Shown here: piece by piece, positions 1 through 6,986 of the stretch | How positions within the stretch are numbered: the stretch's first letter is position 1 | How the letters are laid out: the number at the start of each line of letters is the position of its first letter | Assembly (NCBI GenBank): GCA_021835185.1 | Contig: JAKBQO010000051.1 | Span: 1-9,525, forward strand | From: Thermoplasmata archaeon | GTDB taxonomy: Archaea; Thermoplasmatota; Thermoplasmata; Thermoplasmatales; Thermoplasmataceae | Length of the DNA stretch: 9,525 bases | Direction: 5' to 3' | Translations under genes and position numbers: made by a program | Notes under the pieces: model-generated | What the model was told of the DNA's origin: nothing | The model's database searches: none | Seen by the model: only the letters and a program-made list of their open reading frames with translations

Positions 1-6
1 CGATCT
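1..6 (+). other. Probable residual Illumina adapter, left end
   Basis: CGATCT is the 3' end of the standard adapter tail GCTCTTCCGATCT. It mirrors AGATCG at the other end and contributes the T of the TAA that appears to close the folP frame. Confidence 0.6.
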
Positions 7-8
7 AA

Positions 9-956
9 GAATCAGAAAATGGAAAGATTGTAATTGAGGGGAAAAAGTATACCTTTAGTTCTGTTAAATTTGAAAAAAGCATTTTAAAGGAATTTTATAT
101 TAAAAACCATATTTTTGAAGGGTATGAGGATGAAATTTCAGCAAAGGCAGAAAACAAAATTACAAACAAAAAATCACTTATAATGGGAATACTCAATGCA
201 ACACCGGATTCGTTTTTCGAAGGCTCAAGAATAAGTAATAAGGAAATAGTGGATAGTATGCTTGACGCAAAGCCTGACATTATAGACATAGGTGGCGAGA
301 GCACCAGGCCAGGAAGCAAAATGGTAGACCCGGAGACAGAATTCAACAGGATAAAAGATGTGCTTGAGTATATAAAATCATGTTCAAACATACCTGTTTC
401 TGTTGATTCCAGGCATTTATACACCATATCCCGGGCTATGGACTATGGAATAGAATATATCAATGACATTTCTGGATTTTCAGATCCCGGGATGATAGAC
501 ATCGCTGCCGGAAGCAACGTTAAATGCATTGTAATGCATATGAGGGGAAACCCGGAGAATATGGGAGAATACATAGATTACGATAATTTATATTTCCAGC
601 TCAACAGATATTTCTATAACAGGGCAGATGAGATGGTTAAGAAAGGCATTAACCCTGAAAATATAATCCTTGATCCTGGCATTGGCTTTGCCAAGGATTT
701 TAATGGAAATATGGATATTTTAAGTTCTCCATGGTCATTTTTTATTGGATTTGACACACTTTTTGGAACATCAAGAAAGGGATTTATAGGTAAGATAACA
801 GGGAGCACTGTAAAGGAAAGATTGGGAGGAACCATAGCATCATCGATTTATCTTAACAGCAATGGAGTTGACATATTAAGGGTACATGATGTAAGGGAAA
901 ACAGGGACGCTATTAATATGTATAATTATATCAAAGGTTATATAAAAGATTATTAA
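9..956 (+). CDS. folP: Dihydropteroate synthase, 5'-truncated by the contig edge
   Basis: Condenses a pterin pyrophosphate with p-aminobenzoate (or an aryl analogue) in folate/pterin coenzyme synthesis; a soluble TIM-barrel enzyme. Numbering from the first in-frame ATG (183), the whole family signature is present: GILNATPDSF (2-11), DIGGESTRPG (35-44), VSVDSR (72-77), NDISG (94-98), VMHMRGNP (117-124), DPGIGFAK (164-171), GTSRKGF (195-201) and RVHDV (233-237). The frame is open for 58 more codons upstream of that ATG, with no ATG, GTG or TTG. The first strand (KSLIMGIL) needs residues before the Met, and position 183 has neither an SD nor a TATA box, so I treat the gene as 5'-partial. The TAA at 6-8 uses an adapter base and is probably not real. 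The upstream 58 residues match no domain I recognise. An 86-nt gap with a promoter separates it from lipA. The family call is firm; the true start lies outside the window. Confidence 0.93.
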   Translation, partial: ESENGKIVIEGKKYTFSSVKFEKSILKEFYIKNHIFEGYEDEISAKAENKITNKKSLIMGILNATPDSFFEGSRISNKEIVDSMLDAKPDIIDIGGESTRPGSKMVDPETEFNRIKDVLEYIKSCSNIPVSVDSRHLYTISRAMDYGIEYINDISGFSDPGMIDIAAGSNVKCIVMHMRGNPENMGEYIDYDNLYFQLNRYFYNRADEMVKKGINPENIILDPGIGFAKDFNGNMDILSSPWSFFIGFDTLFGTSRKGFIGKITGSTVKERLGGTIASSIYLNSNGVDILRVHDVRENRDAINMYNYIKGYIKDY

Positions 957-1013
957 ATTACAGTATGCTACTCATCTTCTATAGAGTATATTGCTAATGT
1001 TTATTACACGAAG

Positions 1014-1021
1014 TTTATATA
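1014..1021 (+). promoter_or_regulatory. TATA box of the lipA-OADH-lipB operon
   Basis: TTTATATA, preceded by purine-rich GAAG (a possible BRE). Its centre is about 25 nt before the ATG at 1043, so transcription should start at or beside the start codon, giving a leaderless mRNA. Leaderless transcripts are common in Thermoplasmatales. No SD precedes 1043, unlike the internal genes of the operon. It is the only obvious promoter between 957 and the end of lipB. Confidence 0.65.
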
Positions 1022-1042
1022 TTTTTTACCAATAGATGGACT

Positions 1043-1897
1043 ATGATGAGGGTCCCATATAAGGTGAATCTGCCAACCGGAGAGAGGTATTCATTTATAA
1101 AAAATACCATAAACTCAAGGCAACTGAATACAGTATGCGAGGAAGCCCATTGCCCGAATATAAGCGAATGCTGGGAAAGTGGAACAGCAACGTTTATGGT
1201 CCTGGGCTCCAATTGCTCGAGGGGTTGCAGATTCTGCGCAGTAACACATGGGAATATGCTTCCGCTCGACCCTGATGAGCCGCAGAAGGTTTATGATTCA
1301 ATAAAACTTATGAACCTTGATTATGTAGTAATTACTTCAGTTGACCGTGATGACCTTCCAGATAAGGGATCATCAGCTTTTGCAAGGGTAATTGAAAAGG
1401 TAAAGGAACTTGGAATAAAAATAGAGGTTTTGATTCCGGATTTCGGCGGAGACCATGCTGACCTGGATAGAATAATAGCTGCGGAACCTGATGTAATAGC
1501 CCATAATATAGAAACTGTAAGGAGGCTTACTCCATCAGTGCGTGATCCAAGAGCAGGATATGACCAGACACTTTCAGTGCTGAAATATATAAAGGGCAGC
1601 ATGAAAGGTGTAATCACCAAATCTTCTATTATGGTCGGGCTCGGCGAAACAGATGAAGAAGTAGAAGAAACAATGATGGATCTCAGGAATGCCGGTGTTG
1701 AAATATTGACAGTGGGGCAGTACCTGAGGCCAACGAAAAAACAGCTGGAGGTGGTGGAATACTCACCTATGTCCAGATTCAAGCACTTTGAAGAAGCTGG
1801 ATATGAAATGGGATTTTCCTTTGTGGCTTCCGGGCCGCTTGTGAGGACGTCCTACAGGGCAGCTGAAGGATATATAAAAATGAGGGATAAACAATGA
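1043..1897 (+). CDS. lipA: Lipoyl synthase (radical SAM)
   Basis: Inserts two sulfur atoms at C6 and C8 of the octanoyl chain carried on the E2 lipoyl domain, using radical SAM chemistry and sacrificing an auxiliary 4Fe-4S cluster. The auxiliary-cluster cysteines are C32, C37 and C43 (CX4CX5C, in TVCEEAHCPNISECW). The SAM-cluster cysteines are C58, C62 and C65 (CSRGCRFC). Near the C-terminus VRTSYRA is the counterpart of the RSSY motif that supplies a serine ligand to the auxiliary cluster. The length, 284 residues, is normal. ATG codons sit at 1043 and 1046; I chose the first because it fits the TATA spacing for a leaderless start. It is the first gene of the operon and overlaps E1 alpha by ATGA, so it is co-transcribed with its target complex. 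All six cluster cysteines are intact, so it should be active. Confidence 0.96.
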   Translation: MMRVPYKVNLPTGERYSFIKNTINSRQLNTVCEEAHCPNISECWESGTATFMVLGSNCSRGCRFCAVTHGNMLPLDPDEPQKVYDSIKLMNLDYVVITSVDRDDLPDKGSSAFARVIEKVKELGIKIEVLIPDFGGDHADLDRIIAAEPDVIAHNIETVRRLTPSVRDPRAGYDQTLSVLKYIKGSMKGVITKSSIMVGLGETDEEVEETMMDLRNAGVEILTVGQYLRPTKKQLEVVEYSPMSRFKHFEEAGYEMGFSFVASGPLVRTSYRAAEGYIKMRDKQ

Positions 1898-2928
1898 TTG
1901 AGGAAACTGATATTAGTAAGGAAGGCTTGTTGGCCGCGTATAAAAATATTGTAATGGAAAGGCTATTTGACAAAAAAATGCTGAATGCAAGCAGGCAGGG
2001 ATTTTTGCCCTTTTATATTCCGCTTATGGGGCATGAAGCTATCCACATAGGAATGGGAATGGCAATCAGGGATGAGGATTTCTTTTATCCATATTACAGG
2101 GATTTTGGTGTTCTCCTCCAGATGGGCATACCTATAGATACTATATTGTCACAGGTATTTGCCACTGCAACAGACAATGAAATAGGAAGGGATATGCCTG
2201 ACCATTTTTCACTTAAAAAGTACAATATAGGTGCAGTAATAACACCTGTAGCAGGGCATCTTACATCTGCAACAGGAATTGCATATGCAAAGAAATATAG
2301 AAAAGAGAGCGGTTCCGTTATAACAACATTTGGAGATGGTGCAACTTCAACCCCGGATTTCCATGTTGCCATGAATTTTGCAGGAGTTTACAAACTCCCG
2401 ATGGTATTTTTCTGTGAAAACAACCAGTTTGCAATTTCTGTGCCAACATATCCAACAGATGATAAGGCATTTAACCAGACCTATGAAGAAACCAGAGGTG
2501 CAATTTACAAGAAAGCAGAATCATACGGATTCTCCGGAATAAGGATAGACGGCACAAACTTCATAGAAGTATACAGGGCTACAAGGAAGGCACTGGAAAA
2601 CGCTTCTGAAGACCCTATCCTTATAGAGGCAATGACATACAGGATGGGACCACATTCCACAGCTGATGACCCGAATAAATACAGGACAGATAGGGTGCCC
2701 GAAGGAAGCGAGAAAGACCCCCTGATAGTAAGCCAGAAACTTCTAAAGGATATGAAAGTGATAACGGATCTGGATATAAAGCAGATAAATGATGAAATGG
2801 AAGAAACTACATCAAAACTTATAGATACCTATGAAAAAGCACCTAAACCGGATAAGGAAACAATGATGGGAAACCTTTACGAAGAAGAGCCATGGTACAT
2901 AAGTGAGGAAAGAGGTGATATACAATGA
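1894..2928 (+). CDS. 2-oxoacid dehydrogenase E1 component, alpha subunit
   Basis: The ThDP-dependent decarboxylase subunit; with E1 beta it forms an alpha2beta2 E1 that decarboxylates the 2-oxoacid and acylates the E2 lipoyl group. The ThDP/Mg motif runs from GDG (147-149) to ENN (175-177), followed by FAISVP. The phosphorylation-loop region reads YRMGPHSTADDPNKYR (249-264), closely resembling branched-chain 2-oxoacid dehydrogenase E1 alpha (YR.G.HSTSDD..YR). The early GHEA (46-49) and YPYYRD (65-70) segments are also typical. Substrate is therefore likely branched-chain 2-oxoacids, perhaps also pyruvate; the Thermoplasma complex is reported active on such substrates. It starts within the lipA stop (ATGA) with a weak SD, GAGGGAT, at 1882-1888, and ends with an ATGA overlap into E1 beta. 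Its 344 residues are normal and nothing looks degraded. Substrate choice is inferred, so I give no symbol (pdhA or bkdA would both be plausible). Confidence 0.94.
   Translation: MIEETDISKEGLLAAYKNIVMERLFDKKMLNASRQGFLPFYIPLMGHEAIHIGMGMAIRDEDFFYPYYRDFGVLLQMGIPIDTILSQVFATATDNEIGRDMPDHFSLKKYNIGAVITPVAGHLTSATGIAYAKKYRKESGSVITTFGDGATSTPDFHVAMNFAGVYKLPMVFFCENNQFAISVPTYPTDDKAFNQTYEETRGAIYKKAESYGFSGIRIDGTNFIEVYRATRKALENASEDPILIEAMTYRMGPHSTADDPNKYRTDRVPEGSEKDPLIVSQKLLKDMKVITDLDIKQINDEMEETTSKLIDTYEKAPKPDKETMMGNLYEEEPWYISEERGDIQ
2912..2919 (+). promoter_or_regulatory. Strong Shine-Dalgarno for E1 beta
   Basis: GAGGTGAT, 8 nt complementary to the usual archaeal 16S 3' tail, lies 5 nt before the ATG at 2925 and inside the E1 alpha coding region. 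It fixes the start at the ATGA overlap and suggests re-initiation as well as coupling, so that E1 alpha and E1 beta are made in equal amounts. Confidence 0.8.
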
Positions 2929-3890
2929 CGCAGATGACAATGGTAAAGGCTTTAAATAGCGGGCTTAACAATGCAATGGAAAAAGACGATTCTATAATAC
3001 TCCTCGGTGAGGATGTGGGCACTGATGGAGGTGTTTTCAGGGTAACCGATGGATTACTGGCTAAATATGGAAAGGAAAGGGTTATGGATACCCCCTTAGC
3101 AGAACTGGGAATAGTGGGATTTGGCATAGGAATGTCAATGGCCGGGCTTAAATCCATACCGGAAATACAGTTCCAGGATTTTATCTACACGGCTATGGAC
3201 CAGATAATAAACCAGATGGCGAAGCTAAGGTACAGAACTAATGGAGATTATACACTTCCCATGGTGCTGCGTACCCCCTATGGAGGGGGTGTACATGGAG
3301 GGCCTTACCATTCTCAGAGCGGTGAAGCCTATTTCACACATACACAGGGATTAACGGTTGTAACCCCGTCAAATCCATATGACGCAAAGGGATTGCTATT
3401 ATCATCTATAGAGCTAAACGATCCTGTAATATTCCTTGAACCCAAAAGGCTCTATTATGCGGGCAAGATGGATGTTCCCGATGATTATTATAAGGTTGAC
3501 CTGAGAAAAGCCAGTGTGATAAGGGAAGGCGATGACCTTACAATAATTACATATGGGCCTGCTGTGCCTGTGGTAAAAAGCACGGTTGAAAAAAATAACG
3601 TAAATGCCCAGATAATAGATTTACGGACTTTGAGCCCCTTCGACCTTGATACCATACTTGCTGGGGTTAAAAAAACAGGGAAAGTGCTGATAGTCCATGA
3701 ATCACCCAAGATGTTTGGTGTTGGTGCAGAGCTCTCAGCAACAATTTCCGAGAAGGCAGTGGATTACCTGGCCGCCCCAATATTGAGGGTTACAGGGCTG
3801 GACATACCTATTCCATTTGCCCTTGAGGAGTACTATGTCCCGAACGAGAGAAGGATAATGGCTGCTATAGATAAATTATTAAAATATTAA
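2925..3890 (+). CDS. 2-oxoacid dehydrogenase E1 component, beta subunit
   Basis: Transketolase-like beta subunit that completes the E1 active site and docks to E2. Visible landmarks are LLGEDVGTDGGVFRVTDGL (26-44), the ThDP-contacting glutamate E60 in DTPLAELGIVG, IQFQDFI (81-87), GGGVHGGPYHSQS (120-132, with the conserved His129), and the C-terminal transketolase domain with LRTLSPFD and VHES. The 321 residues match the family's usual 320-340. The ATG at 2925 overlaps the E1 alpha stop and has an excellent SD. It is separated from E2 by 14 nt. The domain order and the separate alpha and beta genes fit the branched-chain/pyruvate type of archaea and Gram-positives, not the fused E1 of enterobacterial PDH. 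No missing key residue was seen. The exact substrate cannot be read from this subunit. Confidence 0.95.
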   Translation: MTQMTMVKALNSGLNNAMEKDDSIILLGEDVGTDGGVFRVTDGLLAKYGKERVMDTPLAELGIVGFGIGMSMAGLKSIPEIQFQDFIYTAMDQIINQMAKLRYRTNGDYTLPMVLRTPYGGGVHGGPYHSQSGEAYFTHTQGLTVVTPSNPYDAKGLLLSSIELNDPVIFLEPKRLYYAGKMDVPDDYYKVDLRKASVIREGDDLTIITYGPAVPVVKSTVEKNNVNAQIIDLRTLSPFDLDTILAGVKKTGKVLIVHESPKMFGVGAELSATISEKAVDYLAAPILRVTGLDIPIPFALEEYYVPNERRIMAAIDKLLKY

Positions 3891-3893
3891 TTT

Positions 3894-3899
3894 GGTGAT
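3894..3899 (+). promoter_or_regulatory. Shine-Dalgarno for E2
   Basis: GGTGAT, 5 nt before the ATG at 3905, in the 14-nt gap after E1 beta. It has the same core and spacing as the E1 beta site. Confidence 0.75.
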
Positions 3900-3904
3900 A
3901 AAAG

Positions 3905-5059
3905 ATGTATACAGTTAGTTTGCCCCCAATTGGAGAAGGCATTCAGGAAGGAGAAATAGTTAAATGGACAGTAAAACCGGGAGATTCGATCAGGAAAGAT
4001 GATGAACTGGTTGAAGTAATGACAGATAAAATAACGGTAAAGATACCCTCCCCAGTTGCAGGAAAAGTATCAAAAATATTGATAAAGGAAGGAGAAACGG
4101 CTATGATAGGGGATGCTATGGTAGAGATAGATTCTCCGGATGAGTCAAATAGCCCTGAAAAACCGGCAGAGAAACCAGCAACAACAGCACACCAGGAGGT
4201 ATCTGTAAGCACAGATGAAAAAATACCTTCTGTAAAGGCTACTCCGGCGGTGAGAGCATATGCAAGGTCAAAGAACGTGGATATTTTAAAGGTCAAACCG
4301 GCTGCCCAGGATGGAAGGATCACAAAGGAGGATATAGATGCCTATATGAAGCACCCTGCAGAACCGGTTCCACAAAAGGCGCCATCAGAAGAGGATGAGG
4401 TCTTCACGCCTACCGGCATAAGGAAGCTAATATTCGACAAAATGACAAAGTCCAAGCAGATAATACCGCACTTCACCATAACAGATTTCATAGATACGGA
4501 AAATATTGAAAAAGCCATAAACCAGTATTCAAAGAAAAAGTACGTCAGTTTTACTGCATTTTTCGTAAAAGCAGTTACTGTGGCCTTCAGGGATTTCCCT
4601 AAATTGAATGCAGTATACAATGAAAATGACAGAACCTATACTATAAAGAAAAAGTACAATATAGGCGTTGCTGTGGATTCCCCTGCCGGGCTAACAGTGG
4701 TTGTTGTCAAAGATGTGGCATCAAAGAACATATTCCAGATATCTGAAGAGATAAAAGATATGGCTGAAAGGGCCAGAAATGGCAAACTTGGATTGCAGGA
4801 TGTCCAGGGTTCAACATTTTCAGTAACGAATATAGGGTCTATCGGAGGAATAATGGCTACACCAATAATAAATTACCCTGAGGTGGCAATACTTGAAATA
4901 AATACTAGAACCTCGGGATTTGTAAACGGTGAACTGAAACATGGATTGTATCTCACACTTGCATGTGACCACAGGCTTATAGACGGTGCTGAAGCGGCCA
5001 GATACCTTGAAAAATTAAAGGAAGTGCTTGAATATCCTCTTATGTACATAGGTGATTAA
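3905..5059 (+). CDS. Dihydrolipoamide acyltransferase (E2) of the 2-oxoacid dehydrogenase complex
   Basis: Core of the complex: a swinging lipoyl arm carries the acyl group from E1 and passes it to CoA. Domains in order are one lipoyl domain (1-76) with the attachment lysine K42 in VMTDKITV; a Pro/Ala/Glu-rich flexible linker (78-106); a peripheral-subunit-binding domain (about 110-149, ATPAVRAYAR then DGRITKEDIDAYM); a second short linker (150-165); and the catalytic domain (166-384). The catalytic motif HRLIDG is at 356-361, with His356 and Asp360. The 384 residues and single lipoyl domain suit a branched-chain or archaeal complex. The start is set by the SD at 3894-3899. The binding domain reads PAAQDGR where most family members have GTGxxGR, a mild deviation. 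The last two codons (Gly-Asp) are also the SD of E3. LipB and LipA in the same operon should modify K42. Confidence 0.96.
   Translation: MYTVSLPPIGEGIQEGEIVKWTVKPGDSIRKDDELVEVMTDKITVKIPSPVAGKVSKILIKEGETAMIGDAMVEIDSPDESNSPEKPAEKPATTAHQEVSVSTDEKIPSVKATPAVRAYARSKNVDILKVKPAAQDGRITKEDIDAYMKHPAEPVPQKAPSEEDEVFTPTGIRKLIFDKMTKSKQIIPHFTITDFIDTENIEKAINQYSKKKYVSFTAFFVKAVTVAFRDFPKLNAVYNENDRTYTIKKKYNIGVAVDSPAGLTVVVVKDVASKNIFQISEEIKDMAERARNGKLGLQDVQGSTFSVTNIGSIGGIMATPIINYPEVAILEINTRTSGFVNGELKHGLYLTLACDHRLIDGAEAARYLEKLKEVLEYPLMYIGD
5050..5056 (+). promoter_or_regulatory. Shine-Dalgarno for E3, embedded in the last codons of E2
   Basis: AGGTGAT ends 3 nt before the ATG at 5060. GGT and GAT are the final Gly and Asp codons of E2, so the E3 initiation site lies in E2 coding sequence; translation of E2 and E3 is probably coupled. 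Confidence 0.75.
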
Positions 5060-6349
5060 ATGGATTTCGATGCTGCAATTATTGGCTCCGGTGCAGGAGG
5101 ATATTACTCCGCCCTCAGGCTGCTGAAGCACGGGAAGAAAGTCCTTATCATAGAAAAGGAAAAGTTTGGCGGAGAATGCCTTAACTACGGTTGCATACCG
5201 TCAAAAGCCCTGATAGAATTAAGTGAGAACATAGGTTACCTCCATGATATGCCAGGAGTTACCATGAATTATAAAATAGACATGAAAGAATGGCAGAAAT
5301 GGAAAGAATCCATGGTAAAAAGAATAACAGGCGGTGCTGAAAAGCTTTGCATAAGCCTCGGGGCTAAGGTTATCTACGGAGTCGGGTCAGTAAAGGACAG
5401 AAATACAGTTACAGTAAATGGTACAGATTATACAGCAAAAAATATAATCATTAATACAGGGTCTGTTCCGGTAAAGATAAAAGGGATTGACGACGTTTAT
5501 TATAACAGGGAGATGCTTGCAGTTGAAAATATTCCATCAAAACTTGTCATAATAGGTGGCGGATATATAGGAGTTGAAATGGGAACCGCCTTCAGGAAAC
5601 TCGGTTCAGAAGTTTATATTGTGGAAATGAAAGACAGGATATTGCCAGAAATTGAAGAAGATCTTGCCAGGGAAGTCGACAAAAGGCTCAGAAAACTTGG
5701 TGTGAATATAATGACCGGAATGAAGGTACTTTCAGTTAAAAAGGATAAGAACTATAAAGTAGCTATAGAAGGCAGTGACACGATAGAGGCTGATACCGTG
5801 CTCATGTCTGTGGGAAGGATACCAAATACAGAAGGCAGTGGAATAGAAAAACTTGGAATTGAAATGGACGGGCGCTTCATCAAAACCGATAGCCATAAGA
5901 GGACTAATGTTCCGAACATATATGCTATTGGCGATGTTTCAGGCGGCCCTATGCTGGCACACAAGGCATTTTACGATGGATATGTAGCTGCGGAGAATAT
6001 ACTTGGAAATGATACTGTTGTTGATTACAGAGCCATGCCATTTGTGGTTTATACCGATCCTGAAATAGCATTTACAGGAAAAGCGGGAACCAAATCGAAC
6101 AAGGTGCCGGTGCTTGCAAATCCAAGGTCATTGACAATGAACCAGCAGGACGGATTCTTCAAATTGTACTACGATGACGACGGTACCATAACAGGTGCCG
6201 GAGTAGCTGCTCCGAGATCCTCAGAATCCATAACAGAAATCAGCCTTGCGGTTGAATCAGGGCTTTCCATAGATGATTTATTCCTGACCATCCATCCACA
6301 CCCAACTGTATCGGAGGGTTTGAAGGATGCAGCAGAAAGGCGTGACTGA
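5060..6349 (+). CDS. lpdA: Dihydrolipoamide dehydrogenase (E3)
   Basis: FAD flavoprotein that reoxidises the dihydrolipoyl arm of E2 and reduces NAD+. Seen in order: FAD-binding GSGAGG (9-14); redox-active disulfide C40 and C45 in GGECLNYGCIPSKAL; NAD-binding GGGYIG (166-171), with Glu189 at the end of the second strand favouring NAD over NADP; the second FAD motif AIGDV (289-293); and C-terminal HPHPTVSE with catalytic His414 and Glu419. At 429 residues it is shorter than the usual 450-475. The dimerisation domain goes from PEIAFTG straight to KAGTKSNKVPVLANPRS, losing roughly a helix where relatives have a LTEEEAxxxG segment. Active-site residues are all kept, so it should work. It begins right after the E2 stop and overlaps lipB by 23 nt. 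Confidence 0.95.
   Translation: MDFDAAIIGSGAGGYYSALRLLKHGKKVLIIEKEKFGGECLNYGCIPSKALIELSENIGYLHDMPGVTMNYKIDMKEWQKWKESMVKRITGGAEKLCISLGAKVIYGVGSVKDRNTVTVNGTDYTAKNIIINTGSVPVKIKGIDDVYYNREMLAVENIPSKLVIIGGGYIGVEMGTAFRKLGSEVYIVEMKDRILPEIEEDLAREVDKRLRKLGVNIMTGMKVLSVKKDKNYKVAIEGSDTIEADTVLMSVGRIPNTEGSGIEKLGIEMDGRFIKTDSHKRTNVPNIYAIGDVSGGPMLAHKAFYDGYVAAENILGNDTVVDYRAMPFVVYTDPEIAFTGKAGTKSNKVPVLANPRSLTMNQQDGFFKLYYDDDGTITGAGVAAPRSSESITEISLAVESGLSIDDLFLTIHPHPTVSEGLKDAAERRD
6313..6317 (+). promoter_or_regulatory. Shine-Dalgarno that selects the lipB start
   Basis: GGAGG lies 9 nt before the ATG at 6327, inside the end of E3. The other candidate, GTG at 6342, has only a weak AAAGG nearby, so the ATG is preferred. 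Confidence 0.6.
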
Positions 6350-6986
6350 TTACTGGACTGACCTTGGAAAAGTTAGTTACAGCGATGCACTTGATATCCA
6401 GTATAACCTGGTAGCCAGGAGAAAGGAAAATAAAATCCCTGATACCATTTTATTTCTTGACCACTATAATGTTTACACAATAGGAAGAAAAAGTGACCCG
6501 GAGAATTATAAAAATGTAGATGTCATTAAAACAGACCGCGGTGGCGATGTAACGTACCATGGAGAAGGCCAGCTTATAACCTATTTCATATTTGATGTCA
6601 GGATAAACGGAAAAAAGGAGGTAAGGAAACTTCTTGAAAGTATTGAGGAATCATACATTGCTATGTTGAAAACTTACGGCTATAATGCCATGCTCTATGG
6701 AGAACCCGGGATATGGATAGATAAAGGAGGTATAAAGAATAAAGTGGCGTCCCTTGGAATGGCAGTGGATGATTACGTTTCATATCACGGAATGGCACTA
6801 AATATATCAGCTTCAGTACTTGATGGATTCGGATTGATAAACCCATGCGGGATGAACAGCAGCGTCATATCATATGTGGATATTCCAAGGGAGGATGCAA
6901 TTAAAGGGCTGCTAAAAGAATTTTCAGGGCACTTTGGAGAATTTTCCTATATAGATAAGGAAAAGTTAATCAGGACTCCCGTTTAA
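6327..6986 (+). CDS. lipB: Lipoyl(octanoyl) transferase LipB
   Basis: Moves an octanoyl group, classically from acyl carrier protein, to the E2 lipoyl lysine, producing the substrate of LipA. The family core is clear: RGGDVTYHGEGQLITY (71-86); the lysine motif KVASLGM with Lys139; HGMALN (154-159); and NPCG with Cys174. Lys139 and Cys174 form the acyl-transfer dyad that separates LipB from LplA-type lipoate ligases, which lack the cysteine. The 219 residues are standard. The start overlaps E3 by 23 nt, and the 3' end overlaps the opposite-strand adenosyltransferase by 17 bp. Being last in the operon with lipA first, it makes lipoylation of the complex self-contained. What is unusual is the donor: archaea generally lack a bacterial-type ACP-dependent fatty acid synthase, and no ACP is encoded here. 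The family call is firm; the donor is unknown. Confidence 0.93.
   Translation: MQQKGVTDYWTDLGKVSYSDALDIQYNLVARRKENKIPDTILFLDHYNVYTIGRKSDPENYKNVDVIKTDRGGDVTYHGEGQLITYFIFDVRINGKKEVRKLLESIEESYIAMLKTYGYNAMLYGEPGIWIDKGGIKNKVASLGMAVDDYVSYHGMALNISASVLDGFGLINPCGMNSSVISYVDIPREDAIKGLLKEFSGHFGEFSYIDKEKLIRTPV

Noticed and set aside
6342..6986. GTG at 6342 as the lipB start, removing most of the overlap with E3
   Set aside because: The ATG at 6327 has a better placed GGAGG SD, and short overlaps are the rule in this operon.
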